A DNA stretch of 64,000 nucleotides from Aradus depressus (GCA_963662175.1 OY759219.1:32282908-32346907), one strand, 5' to 3'. Shown: positions 22,225-32,750, counted from the stretch's first letter. Translations and numbers: made by a program. Notes: generated by a model from the sequence alone, not told the origin.

Positions 22225-22569
22225 AGGGCGCCGGTAGCTCAGTAGTATGCGTGCTTGACTTCTGAGCTCAAGAACATGGGTTCGTAACCCGACCGAGGCT
22301 CTTAGTTTATTTTATCTGGGAGGTAAAATAAACTTAAGCACGCCGTCCTTCGAATGGGACGTTAAGCGATGGTCCCGAGCCTGTAAGATGTGAGGTACTC
22401 GTTAAAGACCCCTACCCTAAGTGAATGAAAATTTAGGGTAGACAAAATTTAGGACTCCCACAGTAGAGTCGGGTTCATGTCCACCAGAGTGACGAAAGAG
22501 CGCTCTGGTAGAAGGTGATATGACCTCGTAGTTAAAGCCCGGGCATGAGTCATAAAACCTAACCTAACA
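22225..22569 (+). mobile_element. tRNA-derived SINE, full length
   Basis: It runs from AGAGGGCGCCGGTAGCTCAG to CCTAACCTAACA, with all segments in order. It is flanked by TATATATATATA sequence on both sides, consistent with insertion into a TA tract. The B-box is GGGTTCGTAACCC. Confidence 0.92.
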
Positions 22570-22606
22570 TATATATATATAATACAAGGTAATTATTTCA
22601 TATTTT

Positions 22607-22942
22607 TAGTTAGTTATTGTGACTCATGCCTGAGTTTTAACTTCTAGGTCATATCGCCTACTACCAGAGAGCTCTTTCGTCGCACTGGTGGACATGAGCC
22701 ATAGGGAGTCTTAATTTTTGCCTACCCTAAATTTTTATTCACCTAGGATAAGGGGTCTTAAACGAGTACATGACACTGTGCAAGCTCGAAACAATCGCTT
22801 AACGTCCCATCCGAAGGACGGTGTGCTCAAATTTTTTTCAACCTCCAAATAAAAAAACGTAGGGTTTTAGGGGGATTTTCGAACCCGCGATCTTGAGTTC
22901 AGTAAGCAAGCACGCTACCGCTGAGCTACATGCGCCCTCTAG
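22607..22942 (-). mobile_element. tRNA-derived SINE, full length, inverted, old subfamily
   Basis: Read in reverse it runs from GAGGGCGCATGTAGCTCAGC to GAGTCACAATAACTAACTA. It lies 38 bp from the direct copy at 22225-22569, making an inverted SINE pair that could fold in RNA. Confidence 0.88.
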
Positions 22943-23398
22943 GTACGTTTTAATTAATAATTTTCTTTATAAGGAAAAAAAAAAAAAGTTATAGTTCTCA
23001 AATTTTCTGGAAGGAAAGTTAGAGGCTACTGAGAAAACGATAGACAACTGGTTAGGAGTAATTTCTACCTAGATCGAGGTTTGAGGGCTAAAAATAATAA
23101 TAATAATACGTGGAAACAGAAATTTTAATAATCATTTATAAGAAACAATAAATTGTATTTTTTCCCTTCCATGATATAAGAACTATGGTTTTATGATGAA
23201 TTAATCAATTGAGAATGGAAAGTTTCAAACGTGTTAAGTTTCAAAATTGAAAAAATTGCATATTTTGTTTAGCAATGCGGCAAATGTCTATGCCAATTGC
23301 CTAGCAAACGGGTTAAGTGCCGTCACCTGTTAATTAATTGTAGCAACGTTTGGTAGGAAGCGCTAGTGTTATGTGCCACATGATTGTAACCATCAACC

Positions 23399-23581
23399 AT
23401 GTTATGTAACCACAGTTTCTTCGGAGGAAAAACACTCAGGGATTTAGAAGCTGATGGTATTATTAAAGGCCTACAACCTCAAAATAATATTAGCCAACCT
23501 AAAAAAAGAGACTTGTTGTCAATGGCAGAATTTTTGCCAAAACAAGAATATAAAGACTTTTATAATAATATCTCTAAATAA
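23399..23581 (+). CDS. Unidentified short ORF with coding-like composition
   Basis: The stretch from about 23412 reads SFFGGKTLRDLEADGIIKGL, QPQNNISQPKKRDLLSMAEF and LPKQEYKDFYNNISK before a TAA at 23579. It has a protein-like residue mix, unlike other ORFs in the AT-rich surroundings. TAACCACAG|TTT at its start could be a splice acceptor, so it may be the last exon of something or a fragment of a mobile-element protein. It does not join to the FAM13-like frame. No family is recognised. Confidence 0.3.
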   Translation: MLCNHSFFGGKTLRDLEADGIIKGLQPQNNISQPKKRDLLSMAEFLPKQEYKDFYNNISK

Positions 23582-24104
23582 TATTGAAATATTTTTATTG
23601 TAATAATTTGTTTAAAAGTTAGTATAACTAGGTAAGTTCACTCAATATTTCCTTTTTAATACAATAATTAGCTTATTTTAGTTCTGTTTATACATTCTAT
23701 AAATAAAATAAAAAAACATTTCTATTTACTTTAATTAAAAGAAACCTTCATATTTTTTTCATATTCGAAGTTGAGAAAATATATAAAAATATCAAGTTTT
23801 TTAATCACGTGAAAACCCAAAATTGCTATCTAAATATAATACCTTTAGGTATCAATTGGTACTTTCAATTTCAATTTCAATTTTATGTAGGTACCTAATT
23901 TCTTGTTTTACCTGAAACTTTTGATCACTGGACATTTACTAAATACATTATTTTAGAAAAAAAATAATATACATATATATATTAAATAATACACTTATAT
24001 TAATTCGGCTAGTCGAATATAATAAATAAATTGTGATTTATTATTTTATTTGTTATGTTTACTTTATGAAAAATGTTGTTAAATAAATAAATGTTCTGTT
24101 TCAG

Positions 24105-24221
24105 TGTGGGTGGGGTGGGGGTTTGGGTTGTTGCGACGTCATGAGGAGGCCCAATATTTGCAGTAATTCTGTCTCCGTGGCAGACGAATCGTACAAACCT
24201 TCCTTACAGTCACACAATAAG
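24105..24221 (+). CDS. FAM13-like: FAM13-like, candidate 5' exon with start codon
   Basis: A TTTCAG acceptor precedes 24105 and an AAG|GTAATT donor follows 24221. The frame is open across the exon and holds an ATG at 24141, giving 27 residues that begin MRRPNICSNSVSVADES. It ends in phase 0, which matches the phase 0 start of the next exon at 27222. The bases before the ATG are G/T-rich and could be 5' UTR, although they also read through without a stop, so translation might begin further upstream. I do not recognise homology to the vertebrate N-terminus, which is poorly conserved. Support is splice signals, phase and codon-like composition only. Confidence 0.5.
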
Positions 24222-24384
24222 GTAATTATATATATATTTATCTTCTTTATAGTAAAAGTAGTAAGTACAAAATTATTAACGATTTTAGATCAATTTTGCC
24301 TTTTTTAAATTTTTTATATCTTTTAAAATAAGGCATTGCGAAAATCCACGGTCACTTTTGCCTGTCTGTATATGTTTGTGTTTG

Positions 24385-24775
24385 TGATTGGAACATTGTG
24401 AGGGCTCTAACTCAAAAACGATTGTAGTGAAGATCTGATTAGATTTAGGACAAATTCAGACGAAAATTTCGACCACTACTTCGGGGCCTAAGTAGATTTT
24501 ACAATATACCGCTTACATTTATGACCTAATGAGAAATCTCTTCAAATAATAGTTAGGCACGTTTTATATCAAATACTATTTTTTATTTAATACATGCAGA
24601 AAACCGCTCTAAAATTTGTTTTGAACCCCATTTTTTTAGACGTTTGCTTGGTTTATGCAAAAACGGTTAGTTGTGTCGAAAAATTGGTTCTTACCAAAAA
24701 TGTTTCTCATTAAATATCCAATCACCTATGTGTCCACGAAAAAAGTTATAGCGCCTCAAAGAATGTACTATAAAT
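24385..24775 (+). repeat. Q-type repeat, uninterrupted copy
   Basis: It includes ACAATATACCGCTTACATTT, TTTAGACGTTTGCTTGG, GCAAAAACGGTTAGTTGTGT and CGCCTCAAAGAATGTAC. It gives the empty-site arrangement for the split copy at 13820-14940. Confidence 0.7.
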
Positions 24776-24849
24776 ATTTTTACATAATGTTTGAATTATA
24801 ATAAAAAAAAAAAAATTTATTTGGTCCGGCAGATTCGTGCCTTACACAA

Positions 24850-25100
24850 AATAATAAACAATATTTATTTTGGTTGTGCTTGCTCCAAGCCAAATGGGAC
24901 AGCCGTAGGCGATGATGGGGCGGATGAGTGATGTGTACAAGAGGCGAGTGCATTGTAGTTTGATTGGGGATTTTTTGTTCAGAAGTGGATATAATTGTGT
25001 GAAACGTGTATATGCTTTGGTAAGCGTTTGGTTAATGTGTGATTTCCACGTGAGTCTAATGTCCATATGTAATCCAAGATATTTCAGGCAGTGATTGTAA
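24850..25100 (-). pseudogene. Jockey-like LINE reverse transcriptase fragment
   Basis: The minus strand reads LKYLGLHMDIRLTWKSHINQ, TLTKAYTRFTQLYPLLNKKS, PIKLQCTRLLYTSLIRPIIA and YGCPIWLGAS. This is the palm-end and thumb of a jockey/CR1-type RT (consensus KYLGV.LD..LTW..HI ... LYPL...KS.L ... LY...IRPI..YG...W..A). It is cut off at both sides and lies in the intron after the candidate 5' exon. Confidence 0.85.
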
Positions 25101-25903
25101 TGCCAAGTAACACATTTTAAAATGAAGAAAATATTCCAATCACAGTATGTTTTGAAAGTCTTCTTACACGGATATACCTTTAAAAAAATGAGACTTTTAC
25201 TTTGACTAGCCATCTGCCAAATTATCCACGTCATGCAGTGCTAAATGTCCTTTAAAACTGCTGCATGCGCTCAATATACCCAGTATGAACAAATAACCAT
25301 TTATTGTATAGTCCACTGTTTATTTTATTAGTTGCTAATACTGAAAGTTTTAAAAAAATGACAATAATAAAAAAAGTTGATAGCTGTCATCTTGTTATGT
25401 TGATAATAGCAATAAAGATAATTTTTTTTTCTGTTTTGGGCGGAACAGTGAGCGTACGATGATGTAAGAAAGATAACTCCCCTCTTTTTATTTGGTGATT
25501 TGCGGGAAATATGCTCAGTGTATCCTAAGGTGTCGTTAAAATAGTTGATAGAGAATCGGGAATTTTTACGCAAATTGACTTTCAAAGTTTGTAGCAATTC
25601 TCAAAACATAGTAGCTTAAACAAAATTGTGCATAAACCGTTTTTTTTTTAAAGTTGTTTTCTATCAACAGAGACGAAGTTTTCAAAAACAATTTTAAGGT
25701 AAGTGTACTCTCGCACGTCTGAATTGATTTTCTCGTTCTCAAAAATTGATTTACTTGGATTTACTTATTTATCTTCCACCAGAAACTGATATTGACGAAC
25801 AAGTTTTATAAATATTTCTATGAGATCTATCTAATGATGGAAACTAGTCTGATCTTTATCTCCCTTCCCGCAGGAACTTTCTATCACTATTCCTCCTTCC
25901 CTT

Positions 25904-26247
25904 GAGGGCGCCGGTAGCTCAGTGGTATGCGTGCTTGTCTTCTGAGCTCAAGATCTTTGGTTCGAAACCCGACCGAGGCCCTTAGTTTATCTTATCTGGG
26001 AGGTAAAATAAACTTAAGCACGCCGTCCTTCAAATGGGACGTTAAGCGATGGTCCCGAGCCTGTACGATGTCAGGTACTTGTTAAAGACCCCTACCCTAA
26101 GTGAATAAAAATTTAGGGTAGGCAAAATTTAGGACTCCCACAGTAGAGTCGGGCTCATGTCCACCAGAGTGACGAAAGAGCGTTCTGGTAGTAGGCGATA
26201 TGACCTCGTAGTTAAAGCCCGGGCATGAGTCATAAAACCTAACCTAA
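25904..26247 (+). mobile_element. tRNA-derived SINE, full length with 11-bp target-site duplication
   Basis: It runs from GAGGGCGCCGGTAGCTCAGT to AAAACCTAACCTAA. CTCCTTCCCTT occurs at 25893-25903 and again at 26248-26258 as an exact target-site duplication, which fixes both ends of the element: a 344-bp unit ending in CCTAACCTAA. Confidence 0.95.
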
Positions 26248-26258
26248 CTCCTTCCCTT

Positions 26259-27221
26259 AATCCATTTAACTACTTTTCCAGTACCTCCTAATTCAAAAAA
26301 ACCATATACCTACACCTCTTTTTCTGTATTAATTTATTATTATTATTTACTTTGTTTTTCATTCATTTTATTCTTATTAGATTATTTTCATTATTAGTGC
26401 TTCTCACAAACAATTATTGTAATTAATAATAAGAAAAGCTACTAAATAAAAAAAACAAAAAGATACAAATAATATTTAAAAAAATAAATAAAGACATGCT
26501 CTTTCATATAAAACCAGAATAAAAGTATTCATTGTGAACACAATAAAGTTATTAAATAATATATAAATTAAATCTATTTTTTCTTAATTTCCAAACTTTT
26601 TGCAAAAAATATGAATATGTTGTTAATATTTTGGACATCAAAAAACTCTGCAATTAATTCTGAATCGCTGCATAGATGATTGTAAAATATTTGATAAGAG
26701 TGGTTTGCCTGGGGACAGTAGAAGACGTTTTATTGAAAACGGGGTATTGTATGAATAATGGTTCCAATTAAGAATAGAGAATAAAATGTATCCGTTTAGT
26801 TGGTATATTTACAATCAGTTAAAATATATCTGTAAGTAAATTTGATGACAGTGACTATAAAAAATAAAATTAAATTAAATAAAAAAATAAAAAAAAGTAA
26901 TAAAAAAAATTAAATAAATAAATAAAAAATATACAAAATAACAAATGACAATATACACAAAATAAGATAAAATAATACAATTTGTGCAAAAACAATAAGT
27001 AGAAGTGCTGAATATAGAATACATGTATACACGTAATACAAAATAGTTGAAACAAATAATGTATCCGAAAGAATAGAGTTGTGAACTTGCTTTTGGTCCT
27101 TTTAATAGAATTAGTATCTATTTTGTCTAAAAGTCTCAGACATTTCTAATATTGTCCAGACAAAATGAAATGTGTCCTAAATTTGGTGTTATGTTTGTAA
27201 TTATGTATATTGAAATTTCAG
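26259..27221. other. Intron sequence, A/T-rich, nothing identified
   Basis: Long A-rich and AAATAAAT-type runs lie at 26440-26500 and 26860-26960. No repeat family or ORF of interest was seen. Confidence 0.4.
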
Positions 27222-27468
27222 GAGGAAGGTCGTGTAGGTCTGGTGCGGCGGGTGCTGACAGGGAGCCGTCTCAAGAAGGACCTCTCTGGAGGAGGTTCTG
27301 TGAGCTCGTCCTGTTCTGGGACCGGTCTGAACGGAGGTCCGACCACGACCAGCTGTCTTATCCACCACAACATACAGCTGTTTGGAACTCCACTAACTGA
27401 CCTGCCTCTCACTAACAGCTCTGTCCCCCGCGTCCTTCACAGACTCTGTCTCTACATTGAACTTCATG
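27222..27468 (+). CDS. FAM13-like: FAM13-like exon: start of RhoGAP domain
   Basis: The acceptor TTTCAG|GAG and the donor CATG|GTAGGT bound 247 nt, from phase 0 to one base of the next codon. It encodes model residues 28-110. A Gly/Ser/Thr-rich linker (about 48-71) is followed by HHNIQLFGTPLTDLPLTN and VPRVLHRLCLYIELHG, the first two helices of a RhoGAP fold (compare LFGVSLQELE and IPAVVWNIVEYLTQHG in human FAM13A). The donor falls in the HG codon just before the arginine finger segment. Composition is much more GC-rich than the flanking intron, as in other exons of the gene. Confidence 0.93.
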
Positions 27469-27596
27469 GTAGGTTACTATACCTCATCTAGAGTCTCTTT
27501 CAACTAACTTTCCCCACAGATAGGACTTTCTACCCTTAACAGGTCTCCTTACATCTATAGATCTATCTGATCCTAGACCACAGATTATTCCTTATT

Positions 27597-28213
27597 GGTA
27601 CTTAACATTTTTTTCGCAAAGATATTGTAAAACACAATGAAAAATAGGAAAAAAACGTATGTTTTAAAAAAAATATTGTCTATTTCACAAAATATATATA
27701 TATAATATGGGAGTATTTTCGTATTGCTATCATCTTCAGCCACGACTTAAAAAATACTAAATGGAAGTTCAACCAGTTTACAATCCAAACGGTACCCTTT
27801 TTTCAGCCCCCACGGGGTTTTTCCTGTTCCTCCTTTAGGTTTTAAAATATGAAAAACATTAAAAATAAATCGAAGATGACAATAATAATTAAGTATATGA
27901 ATAAAAATAAAAAATATAAAAATACATAAAATAAATTAATTTAATTAACACATACTTTTTCAAAATTTTTCTTTTATTATAAAAATTTCAATTTGAGACG
28001 AAATTTTATTAAAAATATTTTTCATATTTCAAGTCTTAACCTGTACAGGAGGAACAGGAAAAACCCCGTGGGAACTGAAAAAAGGGACAGTTTGGATTGT
28101 AAACTTGTTGAACTTCCATTTAGTATTTGTTACGTGACTGAAGATGGTAGCAATACCGAAAGTACTCCCATATTATAAATATTTTGTGAAATAATTAATA
28201 TTTTTTGAAAAAC
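27597..28213. mobile_element. Large diverged palindromic ribozyme-core element
   Basis: The arms (about 27656-27842 and 28047-28213) are inverted: GGGAGTATTTTCGTATTGCT against CAATACCGAAAGTACTCCC, and CCCCACGGGGTTTTTCCTGT against AGGAAAAACCCCGTGGGAA. On the right arm GACTGAAGATGGTAGCAATACC, GAAAGTAC forms the core. The 27597 leader (ACTTAACATTTTTTTCG) also occurs at 45563. It lies in the first RhoGAP intron. Confidence 0.8.
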
Positions 28214-29510
28214 AAATTTTTCTTTATTCTTCATCCCTAATTGCTCAGCTAGCGTCAAAATGGCTTAATAGTTACTCCTTTAGGTGAAAGTTCGTCCTTG
28301 AAGTAGGTCGATTTCCGACGGACTATGTTTACAGTTGCACTAAACTAAGTTCTAACAGAGTTCGTTAAATCCTTCATCTCCATTTAACTTAAATTTTTGA
28401 TTGTTAGGCCATTTTGGGAAAATCTAGGTATAAGAAATTCAATCTTAGCATTACGCTGTTCAGAATGAAACAGCGAAAACTGCTGACGCCAACGTGGTGG
28501 GTATAAGAAAGCATCTGCAGAAACGTGGTGGGTATAAGAAAATCCTGTCAGGCGCGTATACAGCCTAACTTCTCGGAGGTGGTCATTAGCAAAAAATTAA
28601 ACATTATCTGTCACTATATTATATATATAATCCAAAAATCGCGTTCTTCGCTTAAATACGAGAATGCGTTGCCTGAACTATGAGAGTTATATCGAAACAA
28701 TGTATAAAAGAAATTTAGGTTTTTAAGAGTTCTTTAAGAGAGAGATGCACAATATGGTAACTAGAAAAGAAGTTAAATCAATTTCCTATAACTGATATAG
28801 AAGAATTATTTTAGCGATGTTCAAAATTAATTATAATAAAAATACTATGTCAATCTTCATTTCTACGTCAATCAGCTAATTACCATAATATAATATTTTT
28901 ATTCAAATGATTTTGTTGTTGAAAATTTATTATAGATAGTGATTTGAACTCAGTCAGTTTTCATCTGACTACTTTAAAGTTAAAAATAAAAGTTTCAAAT
29001 TTCCTCATGATATCTAGTGTATCTCTTTAATTCTTGGGGGAGGGGGGTCATGACCCCTAGGATTCCCCTTGTATTTAGTACTTTTGTATTAGTCCCGTTA
29101 TGGTCATATATTATACTATTCCCAGAGGACGATGTACAATTAATGAGCGAACTCAGAACTAGTTGACTTTTTCTTTGAAATAATCACGCCCAGCCACTTC
29201 TGATGTATTATACGTGTGAGATTTCTTCTACATACTCAAAAAAATACTTTATATGTTCACTCAGTCAATTTTTTTTTTTTTTCCAATTTTCACATCTCTA
29301 CTTTTCCTATTTTATTTTCACTAAGTCCATTAGTGGTTATTGTTGGTTTAATTTTAACAATGAATTACGGATGTGACGTTAACAGCTGAACTAACAGATT
29401 CATTTATTTGTCAATGTCCCATAATTGAACGGTAAAATGTCTTCTCTTGAACTTGTCAATACCTGGACTGTGGTATAGCGGATATTCCTGACACTTATTT
29501 ATGATTTATA
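28214..29510. other. Intron sequence, unassigned
   Basis: The only notable item is a 20-base direct duplication (AACGTGGTGGGTATAAGAAA at 28491 and 28523). No coding signal. Confidence 0.35.
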
Positions 29511-29514
29511 GGTG

Positions 29515-29835
29515 AAGTTATGTAATCGGGCTTAAATTTGATGTTGACTTTCTTTCAAAAAAAATTTCCAAATCCCTATTTCCAAAAATGAAAAACAAAA
29601 AAAATCTGTGAACATAGATAGTTCTCGATAGAAAGAATATATCGACACGTAATTTTATACGATCTTCCGGAATTCAATAAAGACGACACCTATTAATTTT
29701 CAGCCAATTAGACTGAAGGAAAGGGGGGGATGAGAGGAGGGGGGTTCAACTCAAAAAACCCTAATAACTGCCGATGTAATGAATGTATCAAGACGAAATT
29801 GTTTATGAGGGTTCATAAATCCCTGAGTAAGATAC
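29515..29835 (-). repeat. R2-type repeat, inverted partial copy
   Basis: It shows GTGAAGTTATGTAATCGGGC, then GATAGTTCTCGATAGAA, CGACACCTATTAATTTTCAG and CTGCCGATGTAATGAATGTA in family order. Confidence 0.65.
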
Positions 29836-30099
29836 CTATTGATTTTAAAGCACGTCGATACATTCGTTTCAGAGTGGAACACTTCGTTTTGTTTCAAATG
29901 AGCACTTTTAATTACAGAAGCGACAGTCCTTTCATACTGCACCACAAGACGTATTTCCATTGTGCCGACTATATTAAACTTTTTTTTAAGGAAGGGACTT
30001 GGCCTTATAAACATTTGAGTTCAAACTCCAAGTCTCTAGCTGTAATGGAGGCCGAGGATCCCCTACACAGGCTCTGATGAAACCTGATCTTGGAAACGG

Positions 30100-30430
30100 C
30101 ATATCCGATATCCACCAAACATGGCTAAGAACCATCTCGCAAATACCAGCTTTTGAAACAAAAAAACCGCTTTGAAATCGGTTAAGCCGTCTTGGAGTTA
30201 CATGCTACAGACATGCACATACAGACAGAGGCTTCAAACTTATAACTCCCTTCCTTTTGCGTCGAGGGTTAGAAATAATAATAAATTATATATATATTTT
30301 TTTTTAATGACGAAAATGATGATAAATCCGACGCGAAAGGAGTGTTATAAGTTTGAAGCCTTTGTCTGTGTGTATCTGTCTGTGGCATCATAGCTCCAAG
30401 ACGGTTGAACCGATTTCAAAGCTGTTTTTT
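30100..30430. repeat. Tail-to-tail pair of LINE-type 3' ends (inverted repeat)
   Basis: The left copy (+) reads TTGAAATCGGTTAAGCCGTC, TTGGAGTTACATGC, ACAGACAGAGGCTTCAAACT and ends TTTTGCGTCGAGGGTTAGAA, ATAATAATAA. The right copy (-) reads the same blocks in reverse (CCGACGCGAAAGGAGTG, TTTGAAGCCTTTGTCTGTGT, ACGGTTGAACCGATTTCAAA). Such CGGTTNANCCGTCTTGGAG and GCGTCG..GGTTA 3' ends are common in insect LINE tails. It lies 120 bp before the arginine-finger exon. Confidence 0.65.
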
Positions 30431-30545
30431 ACCAGGAAAATCTCTCTTCCACTGAAGTTTCACCTTAACAGATATAGATTATGGCCTTCATGTCCACAAA
30501 GGAATTTAAAAATAATATTTATATTATAAATTAATTTGTGTACAG

Positions 30546-30758
30546 GTATGAAGATAGAAGGACTGTTCCGAGTAAGTGGAGGGGACATGGCTCTGGTGGA
30601 GCAGCTGAAGCTGCAGTTCGACAGAGAGGGTGACGCCCGGCTCGAGTCATGCGGTGACATCTCAGCGGTGGCGCTCCTTCTGCTCATGTGGCTACAGGAC
30701 CTACCTGAGCCTCTCTTGTCCTCCGAGCTCACTGAGGACCTCATCGCACTCATGCACA
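30546..30758 (+). CDS. FAM13-like: FAM13-like exon: RhoGAP arginine finger
   Basis: The acceptor GTACAG|GT and donor CACA|GTAAGT bound 213 nt. Its first two bases complete the Gly codon of the previous exon, giving HGMKIEGLFRVSGGDMALVE; the Arg in LFRVSG (about residue 118) is the catalytic arginine finger of RhoGAP proteins. It continues through LKLQFDREGDARLESCGDI and ALLLLMWLQDLPEPLLSSEL, matching the human segment LLKLFLRELPDSLITSAL. The Lys that normally lies in LLKxFLRELP is Leu here and the following Arg is Gln. A CT and TA microsatellite begins right after the donor. Confidence 0.95.
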
Positions 30759-30764
30759 GTAAGT

Positions 30765-30797
<33 letters not shown>

Positions 30798-30944
30798 CAC
30801 AGGATAATTGATGAATCAGCCTTTTTGCAAAATGCCCAATCTTTTTATAAAACGCCGCATTTTATTGAAAAAAAAAGAGTATATCAATTAGGCTGATTAA
30901 GTTGGCATTTTTACAAAAAAGCAAAAGCATTTATTTCATTCTAA

Positions 30945-31090
30945 AGACCCCTACCCTAAGTGAATGGTAGGCAAAATTTAAGCCTCCCATTATAGAGTCG
31001 GGCTCATGTTCACCAGAGTTACGAAAGAGTGCTCTGGTAATAGGCGATATGACTTCGTAGTTAAAGCCCGGGCATGAGTCATAACTAACA
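30945..31090 (+). repeat. tRNA-derived SINE, 3' fragment, old subfamily
   Basis: It contains AAAGACCCCTACCCTAAGTG, TAGAGTCGGGCTCATGTTCA and GTGCTCTGGTAATAGGCGAT and ends GAGTCATAACTAACA. Confidence 0.75.
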
Positions 31091-31396
31091 CATTTTAAAA
31101 ATGTAGTTCTAAATATTCCAACTAACGTACAAAATGCCAAATCCAGCCTTATTTGTAACTGTAATTCATTGTCTTTTCAAAATTGATGTTGTATGAACAT
31201 TTGATCTATCTACATTAATCATAAGGACTTAGCCCACACGCGACATAGGCATTAGTAAGAGAGAGAGTGGGAGAGAGAAACGTGTAATCAAATAATGGTA
31301 CAGTAAATTAACTTAATTAGTCTCAATGTTTAAAATTTATGGCAGCTATATTATTCACCTATTTATTTTTGAGATTCAAATAATACTCAATACACA

Positions 31397-31430
31397 GACG
31401 TTTCGGGTATATTATTCTATCATTAGTTTA
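31397..31430 (-). repeat. Solo ribozyme-core repeat end
   Basis: The minus strand reads CTAATGATAGAATAATATAC, CCGAAACGTCTGTG: the same core layout with a changed third position. No matching arm is visible close by. Confidence 0.4.
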
Positions 31431-31654
31431 ATATAATGAATATTTTAGAATACAAAATTGCTAACTGTAGTTTCCATATCCACTGGATATTTGTTTTTTT
31501 AAATATTTCTAATGTTACTTCTTTTTTAATTATTGACGGATATAAATATTGGAAATATTAAGTAAAATACTTATAAGTTTACACTAAAATTATGTAATAT
31601 TTAGGATTTATGTCTTCATCAAAAGTTTAAAAAAATGAATCAACATTAGTTGGT

Positions 31655-31940
31655 TAGTTGTAACTCACGCTCGGCTTTAACTACGAGGTCATATTGCCTA
31701 CTACCAGAGCGCTATTTCGTTGCTCTGATTGACATGATCCCGACTAAATTTTGCCTACTCAGGTTTACTCCCTTAGAATATGGGTCTTTAAGGAGTATTT
31801 GACTTTGTACAGGTTCGGGACCATCGTTTAATTTTCCATTCGAAGGATGGCATGTTCATGGTTTTTTATCTGTGAAATAAAAAACCTAAGGGGTCGAGTT
31901 TTGAACCCGCGATCTTGAGCTCAGTAGGCAAGTAGCTCAT
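31655..31940 (-). repeat. tRNA-derived SINE, inverted, diverged
   Basis: GTTAGTTGTAACTCACGCTC, TTAACTACGAGGTCATATTG and GAACCCGCGATCTTGAGCTC are in reverse SINE order. The head beyond the B-box is lost. Confidence 0.8.
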
Positions 31941-32030
31941 ATACAGAAAATATGACCAATATAAAACAACAAATTAATGAGGTTTGTTCGCATTTTTATA
32001 TTTTAAAATGTTATTTATATTAACACAGGC

Positions 32031-32290
32031 GAGAGAGGCCCTTGGGCTCTTGTCTGGGAGGTAAAAAACCTGGACCACGACCTCCTTTGGATGGGACGTT
32101 AAGCCATGCTCTCGAGCGTGTACCATTTGATTTCAGATACTCGTTAAGACCCCTATCCATATAACTCAACCTGACAAAGTTAAGAACCACAGTAGAGTCG
32201 GGCTCATGTCTACCAGAGCGACGAGAGAGGACTCTGGTATTTGGCGATATGACCTCATAGTAGTAAAGCCCGAGCATGAGTCACAATCAC
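32031..32290 (+). repeat. tRNA-derived SINE, 5'-truncated, old subfamily
   Basis: GGCGAGAGAGGCCCTTGG, TTGTCTGGGAGGTAAAAAAC and TAGAGTCGGGCTCATGTCTA run to GAGTCACAATCACTAACC. It lies 190 bp upstream of the third RhoGAP exon. Confidence 0.8.
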
Positions 32291-32482
32291 TAACCGTTAT
32301 TTATATTAAATTAATGACGAATATCGTAATGATGGTTTCTAGTTATATAACTGTTGATGGGAGAATACACGTGAAACGTCTGTATATAAGTACGTTTTGA
32401 GTCTCAGGAAATAATTGGGGAAATAGTTGCCACATGTATTAATATAAATATAACCTAATATATATTATTGATATTGTTTCAG

Positions 32483-32750
32483 AGTACGGAGAGGAGTCTT
32501 GGTGGGGCCCGGTGTGTTTGGAGAGCATCCTCAGCTGCGGAGCCGTCCACTCGAGCTCCCTGGAGGTCCTGCTCCACCTCCTACATGGCTACTCCTCCAA
32601 GAACCCCGCCACTCTCCAGTATATCCCCTCCATCTTCTGTCCACTCATCACGGGGGCCGCCCTGGACCATGGGGGCCACATCTCCTCACCACAGGCCCTT
32701 CATCTCACAACCAAGCTCATACAAGACTACAGATTGATATTTAAAGACAG
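32483..32750 (+). CDS. FAM13-like: FAM13-like exon: C-terminal half of RhoGAP domain
   Basis: The acceptor TTTCAG|AG and donor GACAG|GTGAGC bound 268 nt that continue the frame as HKYGEESWWGPVCLESILSC. It holds LEVLLHLLHGYSSKN (human: CLLKYLCQFLTKVAKHH), then the site normally reading NLATVFGPN, here YIPSIFCPL, and ends LTTKLIQDYRLIFKDR (human KIMAKILENYNTLFE). The fold appears kept because helix spacing and hydrophobic positions agree, but the conserved Asn and Gly of the NLAxxFGP motif are changed. The domain ends at about residue 270, at the exon border. Confidence 0.92.

Noticed and set aside
26870..27055. Minus-strand ORF rich in Phe/Tyr/Leu (membrane protein-like)
   Set aside because: It is the translation of A/T simple sequence (AAATAAAT runs).
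29730..30077. Plus-strand ORF of 115 codons
   Set aside because: The first part is R2-type repeat sequence and the rest leads into a LINE-type tail; no family recognised and no splice context.
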